DNA of 64,000 bases from Gemmatimonadota bacterium (GTDB lineage: Bacteria; Gemmatimonadota; Gemmatimonadetes; Longimicrobiales; Gaopeijiaceae). Both the position numbers and the translations under genes were made by a program. Below, in pieces: positions 28,176-36,974 of this stretch. Positions within the stretch are counted from its first letter, which is position 1. Every line of letters starts with the position of its first letter. Location: positions 85,836 to 149,835 of the forward strand of contig JBBEBG010000008.1 of NCBI GenBank assembly GCA_040882465.1, given 5' to 3'. The notes under the pieces are model-generated. The model was given only the letters and a program-made list of their open reading frames with translations, made no database searches and was not told where the DNA came from.

Positions 28176-28802
28176 CTACTGGCCCTGGAGCTGGCGGACG
28201 TAGTTCACGATGTGCCACCGGTCGAAGTGGGACACCTGGTGACCGTACTGGGGCATGGAGGCGCGCCCCACGCGAATGATCGAGTAGATGTACCCGTCGG
28301 AAAGTCCTCGCGCCTGCTCGGTGAGGAGGGATATCCCGAGGAAAGGAACGACCCGTGTGATCGGCCCATCACCCGCCGCCGAAATCCCGTGGCAGGGAGA
28401 GCAGGCCCGATTGAACATCTGCTCGCCCCGCGCGAGCGAGGCCTCGCTGACCGGGACCGGGTTCACGAGCCCGGTGATCTGGGGGTAATCCTCCGGAAGC
28501 CGTGCCGCGGAAGAGACCTCGATGGCCGTGACCGGCTCGGGGACCGGCGTCCCCTCGGGCTGCCCCAGGTTCACCATCCCCGGTCCAAGGGGGAAATTCC
28601 CCGAGGCGAAGGGAACGGCGCCCTCTGGCGGAAGGAGCGGGCTTTCGTAGCTCCCCAGCGAGGATTGGTCCCGCATGCTCCGCCCGAAGATGGCGACGAG
28701 GGCGTCGTCGAGCGGAGTGCATCCCGAACCCGCCGCGAGCAAAACGAGGACGGTGCCCCGCACGCCCCACCGTCCGACCGTCGGCACGCCCCGCTCAGCC
28801 AT
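28176..28802 (-). CDS. actE: Alternative Complex III subunit ActE, mono-heme cytochrome c lipoprotein
   Basis: A 208-residue protein with a lipoprotein-type signal (VLVLLAAGSGC) and one heme motif, CSPCH, in FNRACSPCHGISAAGDGPI. The likely distal ligand Met is in RVGRASMPQYGHQ. It is the periplasm-facing electron exit of Alternative Complex III. The acidic/Pro-rich linker between lipid anchor and heme domain (about residues 45-110) resembles that in other ActE proteins. The ATG overlaps the end of actD by eight bases, and actF follows after one base, so the operon is translated as a coupled unit. Confidence 0.92.
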   Translation of the reverse strand: MAERGVPTVGRWGVRGTVLVLLAAGSGCTPLDDALVAIFGRSMRDQSSLGSYESPLLPPEGAVPFASGNFPLGPGMVNLGQPEGTPVPEPVTAIEVSSAARLPEDYPQITGLVNPVPVSEASLARGEQMFNRACSPCHGISAAGDGPITRVVPFLGISLLTEQARGLSDGYIYSIIRVGRASMPQYGHQVSHFDRWHIVNYVRQLQGQ

Positions 28803-29322
28803 GGGATTCTCCCGTCGGATCGTCCTCGAGCCGCGCGGGTCCGCTCGACTCGAGAATCTTCCGCGCCGACGCGACGCGGTCGGCCGGGGCGGTTACGTAC
28901 ACGCCGAATCGGCCGGCCGAAAATTCGGGATCGTAGACGATGTCCCGGCGCGGATCGGGGACCCGCATGTTCCAGAAGACGCCGATCACGGTGGCGAGAA
29001 CGCCGAAGAGGATCGTCATCTCGAACGCGATCACGACGTAAGCCGGCATGGAGAGGATCGGCTTTCCACCCGTGACGAGCGGCCAGTCGAGGGAAGTGAA
29101 GACGGTGAAGGCGAAGCCCGTCGCCGCTCCCGTGAGGCCGCCGACCAGGGTGAAGAGCCGTACCGGACTCGCCCCGTATCCGAGAGCCCTTTCGATGTGG
29201 TGCTCGGGGAAGGGGGAGAAGGCCGTGATCTCCTCGAATCCTTCACCACGGAGCTTCTCGATCGCCTCTACCGCGGCGTCCACATAGTCGTATGAAGCGA
29301 GAACGCCTTGCCGCGCGCTCAT
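28795..29322 (-). CDS. actD: Alternative Complex III subunit ActD (DUF3341)
   Basis: A 175-residue protein with an N-terminal soluble domain (VLASYDYVDAAVEAIEKLRG, FSPFPEHHIERALGYGASP). Two transmembrane helices follow (LFTLVGGLTGAATGFAFTVF and YVVIAFEMTILFGVLATVIG), then a C-terminal soluble part. This is the standard DUF3341/ActD layout. It is a small structural subunit of the quinol:cytochrome c oxidoreductase. It overlaps actC by four bases (ATGA) and actE by eight. A role beyond assembly or stability is not known from sequence. Confidence 0.93.
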   Translation of the reverse strand: MSARQGVLASYDYVDAAVEAIEKLRGEGFEEITAFSPFPEHHIERALGYGASPVRLFTLVGGLTGAATGFAFTVFTSLDWPLVTGGKPILSMPAYVVIAFEMTILFGVLATVIGVFWNMRVPDPRRDIVYDPEFSAGRFGVYVTAPADRVASARKILESSGPARLEDDPTGESHG

Positions 29323-30701
29323 CCGTGCACCTCATGGCGCCGGCCGGGGCGCATCGGGGCCGGGACGACCTCCTTGATCTCGGCGATCGCGACCGGCGGA
29401 AGGAGCCGGACGAAGAGGAGGAACCAGAAGAAGAACCAGGAAAAGCTTCCCACGAGGATCCCCATCTCCGTCACCGACGGCCGGTACGTCCCCCAGGCGA
29501 AGGGCATGTACTCGTGCGAGAGCGAAGTCACGATGATCACGAAGCGCTCGAACCACATCCCGATGTTGATCAGGATCGAGATCGTGAAGAGCGCTGGGAT
29601 CGAGTGCCTGACGCGCTTGAACCAGAGGAGGATCGGCACCAGCCCGTTGCAGGTGAGCATGATCCAGGTCGCCCACCAGTAGTTCCCGAACAACCGGTTC
29701 CAGAAGGCCTGCCGCTCTGGAGCTTCACCCGAATACCAGGCCATGAAAAACTCGGTCAGGTACGCATAAAAGACGATGAGCCCCGTGAGCAGGCAGAGCT
29801 TCGCCATCGCGTCGAAGTGCTTCGTAGTCAGGTATTTCTCGAGGCCGAACCACTTCCTCATCGGGACGAGGATCGTGATCACCATCGCGACCCCGGAGAA
29901 GATTGCGCCCGCCACGAAGTAGGGGGCGAAGATCGTCGCGTGCCACCCCGGGACGATCGCCATCGCGAAGTCCCAGGACACGACAGAGTGCACCGAGAGC
30001 ACCAGGGGTGTCGCGAGCGCGGCGAGGTAGAGGTACGCCTTCCCGAAGTGGTGCCACTGTCTGTCCGTGCCCCGCCAGCCGAAGGAAACCAGCGTGTACA
30101 GCGTCTTCCGGATCGTCCCGGGCTTGGCCGCATCGCGGGCGGCCGCGATGTCCGGGATCAGCCCGAGGAGGAAGAAGAGCGACGAGACCGTGAAATAGGT
30201 CGTGACCGCGAAGACGTCCCAGACGAGGGGTGACCGGAAGTTCGGCCAGAGCATCCGCTCGTTCGGGTAGGGGAAGAGCCAGTACGCGTGCCAGACGCGT
30301 CCGAGATGGATCAGCGGGAAGAGGCCCGCCGTCATCACGGCGAAGACGGTCATGGCCTCGGCCGCGCGATAAATGGACTGGCGCCACTTCGCCCGGAAGA
30401 GGAAGAGAATCGCCGAGATGAGCGTTCCCGAGTGCGCGATACCGACCCAGAAGACGAAGGTCGTGATGTACACGCCCCATCCGACGGGTCCGTTCAGCCC
30501 GGAGAGGCCGATCCCGTTGATGATCTGGTTTCCCCAGGAGAAGGCGAAGAGTCCTACTCCCGCGGTGGCGAGCCCGAAGAGGAACCACCAGAGCTTCTTG
30601 GGTGGCTCCAGGACGCGCAGGACGGCGGAGTTGACCTCCCCGATCGTCTTGATGTCGGGGTGGGTCTGCGCGCCTCGCTCCCGTTCGGTTACCGTGGCCA
30701 T
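29319..30701 (-). CDS. actC: Alternative Complex III subunit ActC (NrfD/PsrC-type quinol-binding membrane subunit)
   Basis: A 460-residue integral membrane protein with around ten helices. Landmarks are FVFWVGIAHSGTLISAILFL, FPLIHLGRVWHAYWLFPYP and MWFERFVIIVTSL, all recognisable NrfD/ActC blocks that carry candidate quinol-site His, Asp and Glu residues. It takes quinol electrons and hands them to the Fe-S clusters of ActB. It begins 33 bases after the actB stop and overlaps actD by four bases. The length is normal for the family. Confidence 0.94.
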   Translation of the reverse strand: MATVTERERGAQTHPDIKTIGEVNSAVLRVLEPPKKLWWFLFGLATAGVGLFAFSWGNQIINGIGLSGLNGPVGWGVYITTFVFWVGIAHSGTLISAILFLFRAKWRQSIYRAAEAMTVFAVMTAGLFPLIHLGRVWHAYWLFPYPNERMLWPNFRSPLVWDVFAVTTYFTVSSLFFLLGLIPDIAAARDAAKPGTIRKTLYTLVSFGWRGTDRQWHHFGKAYLYLAALATPLVLSVHSVVSWDFAMAIVPGWHATIFAPYFVAGAIFSGVAMVITILVPMRKWFGLEKYLTTKHFDAMAKLCLLTGLIVFYAYLTEFFMAWYSGEAPERQAFWNRLFGNYWWATWIMLTCNGLVPILLWFKRVRHSIPALFTISILINIGMWFERFVIIVTSLSHEYMPFAWGTYRPSVTEMGILVGSFSWFFFWFLLFVRLLPPVAIAEIKEVVPAPMRPGRRHEVHG

Positions 30702-30734
30702 TCGCGCGCCCCCGGACCCGCGTGCGGCGAACGC

Positions 30735-33734
30735 CTAGACATGGGCCTCCGGCACCGGGTGGAAGGTGACCTTTCGCAGATAACTCACCGCCGGCTGCGT
30801 GTTGATGAGGGCGTCGAGCACGCGGTACGTCCGTTCGTTCTGGGTGACCTGCGCCACGCGCGAGTTCGGATCGCGGATGTTCCCAAAGACGATCGCCTCC
30901 GCCGGACAGCTTTGTTGGCACGCGGGAATCACGTCTCCGTCGGCGGGCGTGCTGCCTTCGAGCGCATTGCGGTGCTCGGCTTGCCGGATCCGCTGCACGC
31001 AGAAGGAGCACTTCTCCATCACCCCCTGTCCGCGGACGGTGACGTCCGGGTTGTATTGCCAGTTCAGGGGCTCCGGGACGTCGGAGAAGGAGAACCAGTT
31101 GAAGACGCGGACCTTGTACGGGCAGTTGTTCGCGCAGTACCGCGTCCCGACGCACCGGTTGTAGACCTGCGCATTGAGGCCGTCGGGAGTGTGGTATGCC
31201 GCGTACACCGGGCAAACCGGCTCGCAGGGCGCGTTCCCGCAGTGCTGGCAGAGCATCGGGAGGAAGCGGATGTCGAGTGGTCCGGGGGCGTCCGCGTGCA
31301 CTTCCTCGTAAAAGCGCTCGAGGCGAATCCACTGGAGGTCGCGCCCCATCATGATCTGGCTCTCCCCGACGACGGCGACGTTGTTCTCGGACTGGCAGGC
31401 GGTGACACACGCCGAGCACCCCGTGCACTTGTCGAGATCGATGGCCATCGCCCAGCGGACGGTGCCTTCGATGTCGTATTCTCCGTGACGCGCGCCCTCT
31501 AGAGGGAAGGCCGCCGGTGCGCCGTCGGTCTCCGTCGGGACGAACCCACCAACCCCCTGAAGCTCCTCGAGGTGCGCCTCCTCGTGGTGGAGCCCGTCCG
31601 CCTGAAGCGTCTCCAGTGCAACGGCGGGCGCGATGTCGCGCTCGTGCTGCTCGTCCGCTCCGGCCACGGTGGCGATCCGCCGCCAGTCGCCCGTCGGTTC
31701 GATCTGCACGCGAGTGGCGAGGTGAACCAGCGCGCCCGAGGTCTGCTCGACCTCGCCCGGAAGGAGGACCATGGGGTTCACCCCGTTTCCGTCCGCGAAG
31801 CGCCCGAAGCTCGTGTGGCCGCCCCCCATCGAGATGGAAGCCGCGCCGGGGCGGATCCCCGGATAGGTCCAGACCGGAACCGTGACCTCCCCATGAGGCG
31901 AAGTCACGCGCACGACATCGCCGGTGCGGACCCCGAGATCCGTCGCCGTGTCCGGGTGGAGCTCGACCCAGGAGTGCCAAGAGATCTTCGAGACGGGGTC
32001 CGGGAGCTCCTGGAGCCAGCTCCGGTTCGCGCCCCGTCCGTCGCCGAACCGGGAGGAAGGGGGGACGAGGAGCGCGAGTCCCTCTCCGTCGAGGACGGGG
32101 GGCTCGAAGGCGAGGACGCGGTCCGGGACCTGAAGGGCGGGGACCGCCGCCTCTTCCACGGGCAGCTCGACGACCCCCAAGCGAAGAGCTTCTCGCCAGA
32201 AGGCGTCGAAGCTTTCCCCCGGGCTACCGGACGCCGCATGCCGTTCGCTCCACCGAACCCGCAGGTAGTCGTAGAATGTCTCCGCGCCGAGGTCCTGCCC
32301 GAGCCGGCGTGCCGCGGCGAGCAGGATGTCGGCGCCGGGGCGCGCGTCGAAGTGGGGCACAGGGCGCATGGCGGGCTGCTGCACCGACCAGAGCCCGGGA
32401 CGCGGATTCGCGTCCCCCCACGACTCGAGGAAGTGCCGGTCGGGAAGTACCAGGTGGGCGAGCCGCGCCGTCTCGTCGAGGCGGTCGGTGATCGCCACCG
32501 TGAACGGAACCGCTCCCACCGCCTGCGCGAACCCGACGCCCAGCGGGAGCGAGTAGGCGGGGTTCGTTCCAAAAAAGACGAGTGCCCGGGTCTGTGCCAA
32601 CGCCGCGAGCGCCTGGGTCAGATCCCCCGTTCGGGTGGCTGCGGCACCCAGGTGCGCCCGCCCCGGGTGTACCGTCGTTCCCACGCTTCCCGCCACCGCG
32701 TTCAGGAGGAGGACAGCCAGATTCACCGCGGTCGCGTTGCGTCCCTGGCCGACGATGCCGGGTCCCACGGCGAGCCCCGGACCTTCCGAGACAAAGCGCT
32801 GCGCGAGCGCCTCGAGCGTCTCCGCCGGGATTCCCACCGCTCCGGCCACCGACTGCGGATCGTAGGCTGCGAGGAGCTCGGCATAGGGGCCCGCGTCCGC
32901 GCCACCTCTCGCGATGACGTGGGCGAGGGCGAGAGCCACGAGCCCCTCCGCCCCGGGATCCACGGGCACCCACTCGTCCGCGTTTTGTCCCGTGAGGGAG
33001 AGCCGTGGTCCGATGAAGACGAAGCGTCCTTTCTGGTGCGCTTCATCCGTGCTGGACGCGCGCGCGAACCCGCGGGCGTGTTCGACGGGGGAGAGCCAGC
33101 TCTCGAGGAAGTCGGCGCCGAAGGAGAATACGATTCCGGCCGCCTCGAAGTCGAAGGTCGGGACCTGGTCCGTCCCGAAGGCGATCCGCGCGGCCTCCCT
33201 GAGCGGGGCCTCCGAAAGTGCCTCGTATTCGATCCGGCGGCCGCCGAGAGCCTGGACCCAGCTCTCCTGGAGCGCGGTGAGGGACGGGCCAGTCCGCCCG
33301 CTGACCAGAAGGACGTCCGGCCCGGCGCCACGCAGTCCCTCGGCCAGCGCGGTCTCCGCTTCTTCCCAGGAGATCGCGGTGAAGGTCTCTCCGTCCCGGC
33401 GCATGGGGGAGGCGAGGCGGTCCGGATCGTAGAGAGCCTGGAGCGACGAATGCCCACGCGAGCAAAGGGAGCCCCGTGAGATCGGGTCGTGCGGATTCCC
33501 CTCGAGCTTGATCGCGCGCCCTTCGCGCGTCTTCACCCAGACCCCGCAACCCGCCGCGCACTCTCCGCAGGCGGTCGCGTACCAGGTCGCGACGCCTGGA
33601 GTGATGGTCTCGGGGGGGGTGAGATAGGGAATCAGCTTCTCCACCTCGCCGGTGGAGCAACCGACGAGCCCCGCTCCGGCGCTCGTGACACCGAGCACCT
33701 TGAGAAAGTCCCGCCGCTTGATTCCTTCGCTCAT
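30735..33734 (-). CDS. actB: Alternative Complex III subunit ActB, Tat-exported molybdopterin-like and iron-sulfur protein
   Basis: A 999-residue fusion. A twin-arginine signal (KRRDFLKVLG) followed by Cys26 in a lipobox-like setting leads into a molybdopterin-oxidoreductase-type domain (about 45-700), with Cys at 56, 59, 63 and 91. The C-terminal ferredoxin-like part has CTGCSACVTAC, CQHCGNAPCEPVC, CVGTRYCANNC and later CSFCVQRI and CQQSC. That is enough ligands for four Fe-S clusters. In known Alternative Complex III structures the first domain lacks molybdenum cofactor and only the Fe-S wire conducts electrons; I assume the same here. It lies between actA and actC. Confidence 0.95.
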   Translation of the reverse strand: MSEGIKRRDFLKVLGVTSAGAGLVGCSTGEVEKLIPYLTPPETITPGVATWYATACGECAAGCGVWVKTREGRAIKLEGNPHDPISRGSLCSRGHSSLQALYDPDRLASPMRRDGETFTAISWEEAETALAEGLRGAGPDVLLVSGRTGPSLTALQESWVQALGGRRIEYEALSEAPLREAARIAFGTDQVPTFDFEAAGIVFSFGADFLESWLSPVEHARGFARASSTDEAHQKGRFVFIGPRLSLTGQNADEWVPVDPGAEGLVALALAHVIARGGADAGPYAELLAAYDPQSVAGAVGIPAETLEALAQRFVSEGPGLAVGPGIVGQGRNATAVNLAVLLLNAVAGSVGTTVHPGRAHLGAAATRTGDLTQALAALAQTRALVFFGTNPAYSLPLGVGFAQAVGAVPFTVAITDRLDETARLAHLVLPDRHFLESWGDANPRPGLWSVQQPAMRPVPHFDARPGADILLAAARRLGQDLGAETFYDYLRVRWSERHAASGSPGESFDAFWREALRLGVVELPVEEAAVPALQVPDRVLAFEPPVLDGEGLALLVPPSSRFGDGRGANRSWLQELPDPVSKISWHSWVELHPDTATDLGVRTGDVVRVTSPHGEVTVPVWTYPGIRPGAASISMGGGHTSFGRFADGNGVNPMVLLPGEVEQTSGALVHLATRVQIEPTGDWRRIATVAGADEQHERDIAPAVALETLQADGLHHEEAHLEELQGVGGFVPTETDGAPAAFPLEGARHGEYDIEGTVRWAMAIDLDKCTGCSACVTACQSENNVAVVGESQIMMGRDLQWIRLERFYEEVHADAPGPLDIRFLPMLCQHCGNAPCEPVCPVYAAYHTPDGLNAQVYNRCVGTRYCANNCPYKVRVFNWFSFSDVPEPLNWQYNPDVTVRGQGVMEKCSFCVQRIRQAEHRNALEGSTPADGDVIPACQQSCPAEAIVFGNIRDPNSRVAQVTQNERTYRVLDALINTQPAVSYLRKVTFHPVPEAHV

Positions 33735-33813
33735 CTAGCTCTCTCTGGATCCAGCGACTTTCGGGGCGGGGCGGACATCGCGCGCCTGCGCCCCCGAATC
33801 GCCGGAACCGTCG

Positions 33814-34467
33814 TCAATAGTGACAGACCGTGCAGTCCCGGGAAGCTCCCAGCGCGACGTGGCAGTTCACGCACCACCCCATCGTGAGGGGCTGATTCAC
33901 CTGTTCGATGACTCCCATCCCCTGCACGTTCCCGTGGCAGGCGGTGCAGTTCACGCCTGCCGAGATGTGGCGCATGTGCGGGAACTGCACGTGATCGGCC
34001 ACCTTGTAAATCCGGTTCCACGGGATGGGCTCCCCCCGCTCCGCGTATCCACGCAGCTTCACGATCTCGTCCGGATTCTGGCTTCCCGACACGAAGGAGT
34101 GGCACCCCATGCAGGTCGCGACGGGCGGGATGCCGGCGCTCATGGAGCGTTCGACCGAGAAGTGGCAGTATTGGCAGTCGATCTGGAAATCCCGGGCATG
34201 CCGGTCGTGGGGGAAGGCGATCGGCTGGGAAGCCGGGGCTGCCTCCTCGGGCGTCGCGCCCGCGCTGTCGGACTCGGCCACCTGGGCTTCCACGGCCTGC
34301 GGTTCCGCAGTCTGTGCCTGGGCTTCCCGGAGAATGGATTCGAAGGGATTCCCGGAGTCGGTTCCGGGCACCGCGGGCCGGCTCGAAAGGGCGAACCCGA
34401 GGCCGGCGATGGCCAGTCCCGCGATCCCCAGAACGCCCCCGCGGACGATGGACGAGCGCTTCTTCAT
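33814..34467 (-). CDS. actA: Alternative Complex III subunit ActA, pentaheme cytochrome c
   Basis: A 217-residue protein with one N-terminal membrane helix (VLGIAGLAIAGLGFAL), a disordered Gln/Ala/Glu-rich linker, and five CXXCH heme motifs: CQYCH, CMGCH, CTACH, CVNCH and CTVCH. This is the standard pentaheme ActA. It carries electrons on the periplasmic side. ATG 34467 fits the anchor helix, though GGGGGGAG abuts it. A GTG at 34536 would add 23 residues and cannot be excluded. It is the first gene of the operon, with a candidate promoter about 97 bases upstream. Confidence 0.92.
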   Translation of the reverse strand: MKKRSSIVRGGVLGIAGLAIAGLGFALSSRPAVPGTDSGNPFESILREAQAQTAEPQAVEAQVAESDSAGATPEEAAPASQPIAFPHDRHARDFQIDCQYCHFSVERSMSAGIPPVATCMGCHSFVSGSQNPDEIVKLRGYAERGEPIPWNRIYKVADHVQFPHMRHISAGVNCTACHGNVQGMGVIEQVNQPLTMGWCVNCHVALGASRDCTVCHY

Positions 34468-34563
34468 CTCCCCCCAAAGTCTCTGTCCCAGATCGGCCGG
34501 GAGACGTGCTCTCCCCGCTCTCCGACCCGCGAGCACATTCGCCTGCCCGCGAAACTGGGCCGG

Positions 34564-34592
34564 AAGTTACGGAGCCCCGCCCGGGGCGTCAA
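34564..34592 (-). promoter_or_regulatory. Candidate promoter of the act operon
   Basis: On the minus strand TTGACG (34587-34592, 5/6) and TAACTT (34564-34569, 3/6) are 17 bases apart in the 199-base gap between divergent actA and the DUF432 gene. The -10 match is weak, so the call rests mainly on the -35 box, spacing and position. Confidence 0.35.
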
Positions 34593-34666
34593 CGTGCGGC
34601 TCGGCAGGGATGAACCGCGGTCCGATCGGTTGCTTCGACGGGGGTGCGTCCGGCAGATTCCGGGTC

Positions 34667-35509
34667 ATGATCCAGACCGATTCGCTTGCCGAATTGCCCG
34701 CTCCCTGGGGGAGCTACGACCTCTCTTCCGGAGAGCCTCGGGCCGTCCGGATCGGCCCCAGGGATCTCTGGCTCCACCGGCGCAACGGCGAGATCTGGTT
34801 GGCGCTCGGCCCCCCGCCTTCAGGGTTCGAAATCCGTACGAGTCGTGACGAGGCACCACCGAGTGTTCCACCCGAAGGGAGCGGCTGGTCCCGCTGGGCG
34901 ACGCCGAGTGGAGAGGCGAAAGTCTCCCTCCGGCCGGTCTTCCCCGACCGAGCGCTCGTGCTCCAGCCGGAGCGTCCCTTCCGCCTTCTCCCTCGGGCGA
35001 AAGCCCGCGTCTATGTACGCGTGCCCCTCTGGGTCCGTGTCGAGCTCCCACTGACGGACACGCCGAATCGCACCGCCCTCCTGGACGAGATTCCACTGAG
35101 CCCCCTCTCGGACACCTGGTGGGGCGCGCTGTCGCACGGTGAGCTCGCCTATTGGCTTCCCACGACGGCCCGGAGGGAGATGCGGCCCGAGCTCTGGTCC
35201 CCTCACCTCGCGGCCTGCCCTCTCCTCGTGACGAACCAGGCGTCGGACGACCTCCAAGTGGAAAAACTCGCCTTCCGGGTGGCCCACCTTTCGTTGTTCA
35301 CGGCGGAGGGTCGTTTCTGGGCGGACGAGTCGGCCGTCACCTATCTGGGGGAAGGGGAGGGGGCCCAGGTGGAGATGGCCGGTCTTCCTCCGGCTGAGGC
35401 GCCGAATGGGCGGCTCGTGATGGGTCCAAGGATTCCGGCGCATCGGGGAATGCGTGCGCGCACCTTCGGGCGACTTGCCGCGTTCCCGTTTCCGGGAGGT
35501 GGAGAGTGA
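34667..35509 (+). CDS. DUF432 domain protein
   Basis: A 280-residue soluble, beta-rich protein that I recognise as DUF432-like. The support is the block RVYVRVPLWVRVELPLTD near residue 115 and its position immediately before an MscS channel gene, a pairing I recall for this family. It has no signal peptide or membrane helix. ATG 34667 follows only a weak ribosome-binding site, and the open frame extends upstream into the act promoter region. The last codon overlaps the MscS start (GTGA), so the two proteins are probably made together. A regulatory or accessory role for the channel is inference from that coupling. Confidence 0.6.
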   Translation: MIQTDSLAELPAPWGSYDLSSGEPRAVRIGPRDLWLHRRNGEIWLALGPPPSGFEIRTSRDEAPPSVPPEGSGWSRWATPSGEAKVSLRPVFPDRALVLQPERPFRLLPRAKARVYVRVPLWVRVELPLTDTPNRTALLDEIPLSPLSDTWWGALSHGELAYWLPTTARREMRPELWSPHLAACPLLVTNQASDDLQVEKLAFRVAHLSLFTAEGRFWADESAVTYLGEGEGAQVEMAGLPPAEAPNGRLVMGPRIPAHRGMRARTFGRLAAFPFPGGGE

Positions 35510-36468
35510 TCGGGCTCTTTTCCCTGCTCGTCATTGCCCAGGAGTCCACTCCGGTCGAGGTGGCCGACGCGATTCTCCCGGGGCTCGGATTCGGTTGGGG
35601 AGAGCTACTGCGCTCTTCCGCGATGCTCGTCGTGGGACTCCCCCTCCTTCTCTTCGCGTCGCGCTGGGCCCGCCGCACCGTCGGAAGCCGGTATTCGGCT
35701 CAGCGGGGACTGATCGCGGGGAAGATCGTCTTTTATCCGGGAATCATCGTCCTGATGATTTCCATCCTGGGCGAGCTCGGCTTCGGGCTCACTCCGATCC
35801 TCGGCGCCGCGGGGGTCGTCGGGATCGCGATCGGCTTCGCTTCACAGACGTCGGTGTCGAATATCATCTCGGGACTTTTTCTGATCGCGGAGCGCCCCTT
35901 CGAGGTGGACGACGTGATCCAGGTCGGTACGACCACGGGGCGCGTTCTTTCCATTGATACTCTTTCGATCAAGCTCCGCACCTTCGACAACAAGTTCGTG
36001 CGCATTCCGAACGAGACGATCGTGAAGAGCGAGGTGACGACGCTCACCCGCTTCCCGATCCGACGACTCGATCTGAAGGTGGGGGTCGCGTATCGGGAGG
36101 ATGTGGGGCGAGTTCGGGGGATCCTCCTCGACGTGGCTGCCAAGAATCCCGCCGCCCTGATGGAGCCCTCTCCAGTGGTTTTTTTCGAGGGGTACGGGGA
36201 GTCGTCCGTGGACCTGCGCCTCGGTGTCTGGGTCGTCCAGGACAAATATCTCGGCCTGAAGAACTCCCTCCCCGAGGAAGTGAAGGCGCGGTTCGACTTG
36301 GAGGGAGTCGAGATCCCCTTCCCCCATCGGACCTTTTTCCCGGGCCTGGACGCCGGACCGCTTCAGGTGCGACTGGTCGGGGAGGAAGAGGGGGATCGAA
36401 TGGAGGAACTCCGAGGTAACGGGGAAACGGATCCCGAACTCACAGGCTCGGACGAGGAATCCCGATGA
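35506..36468 (+). CDS. Small-conductance mechanosensitive channel, MscS family
   Basis: A 320-residue membrane protein with three transmembrane helices. TM3 and the MscS core are clear (GAAGVVGIAIGFASQTSVSN and FLIAERPFEVDDVIQVG), followed by the beta domain (VLSIDTLSIKLRTFDNKFVR) and an alpha/beta C-terminal vestibule. It relieves osmotic downshock by opening under membrane tension. It starts with GTG overlapping the DUF432 stop and ends in an ATGA overlap with a 95-residue gene. The C-terminal tail after the vestibule is acidic and probably disordered. Confidence 0.92.
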   Translation: MIGLFSLLVIAQESTPVEVADAILPGLGFGWGELLRSSAMLVVGLPLLLFASRWARRTVGSRYSAQRGLIAGKIVFYPGIIVLMISILGELGFGLTPILGAAGVVGIAIGFASQTSVSNIISGLFLIAERPFEVDDVIQVGTTTGRVLSIDTLSIKLRTFDNKFVRIPNETIVKSEVTTLTRFPIRRLDLKVGVAYREDVGRVRGILLDVAAKNPAALMEPSPVVFFEGYGESSVDLRLGVWVVQDKYLGLKNSLPEEVKARFDLEGVEIPFPHRTFFPGLDAGPLQVRLVGEEEGDRMEELRGNGETDPELTGSDEESR

Positions 36469-36752
36469 GCCCACGTGCGCCCGAGCCGCCTCCTTCGTCC
36501 GGTCAGCACCTCGCCACGGTCAGTCACGACGGGCGATTCTGGGACGTCTATCTGGAGTTCGAGGACGATCTCCGCCGTCCGGATGCCTTCCGGGCCCTCC
36601 TCGCGTATTCGCCCGCGGATCGTGCGGATGGCGAGAAGATGCTTCGCACGATCCCGATCATCATCGAGGCGTCCTACGAAGAGGCGGTGCGGCGGGCGCG
36701 CGACCTCGAGGATCACCAGTTGATCGCGTTCCTGAGGTCGCTGCTTCCTTGA
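36465..36752 (+). CDS. Small protein of unknown function coupled to mscS
   Basis: A 95-residue soluble protein. The N-terminal 15 residues are Pro/Ser-rich. The rest forms a compact alpha/beta pattern: SHDGRFWDVYLEFEDDLRR, then DGEKMLRTIPIIIEASYEEA and a C-terminal helix DLEDHQLIAFLRSLLP. The ATG overlaps the mscS stop (ATGA). No family is recognised. Its position suggests a third component of the DUF432-MscS unit. It ends two bases before a 29-bp perfect inverted repeat. Confidence 0.65.
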   Translation: MSPRAPEPPPSSGQHLATVSHDGRFWDVYLEFEDDLRRPDAFRALLAYSPADRADGEKMLRTIPIIIEASYEEAVRRARDLEDHQLIAFLRSLLP

Positions 36753-36753
36753 C

Positions 36754-36874
36754 GAGTTGCGGGACGTGGGGAGCTCTGCGGCTCCCTGCCATCCGCGGTG
36801 CAACACTTCTCGCTATCCTCCTCTCTCCTCCGCTCCTGGACGGTCGCCGCAGAGCTCCCCACGTCCCGCAACTC
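36754..36874. repeat. Perfect 29-bp inverted repeat with 63-base spacer
   Basis: The left arm 36754-36782 (starting GAGTTGCGGGACGTGGGGAG) is the exact complement of the right arm 36846-36874. It starts two bases after the stop of the 95-residue gene. The arms contain GAGCTC and are too long and too perfect for an ordinary terminator; the spacer is pyrimidine-rich. It could serve both converging transcripts or be a remnant of a small mobile element. Confidence 0.85.
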
Positions 36875-36974
36875 TCCCGGGCGTCAGCGATATTTGCGTT
36901 GGGGAATCGTCATGCACTTCCCCAAATGAGGCCCAGCTCATCCCCGGAGAGCAACCGGAAGCGGTGGGCGCTAG

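Noticed and set aside
29725..31980. 751-residue minus-strand open frame overlapping actB and actC in another frame
   Set aside because: Arg/Gly-rich shadow frame; the true frames carry heme, Fe-S and membrane motifs.
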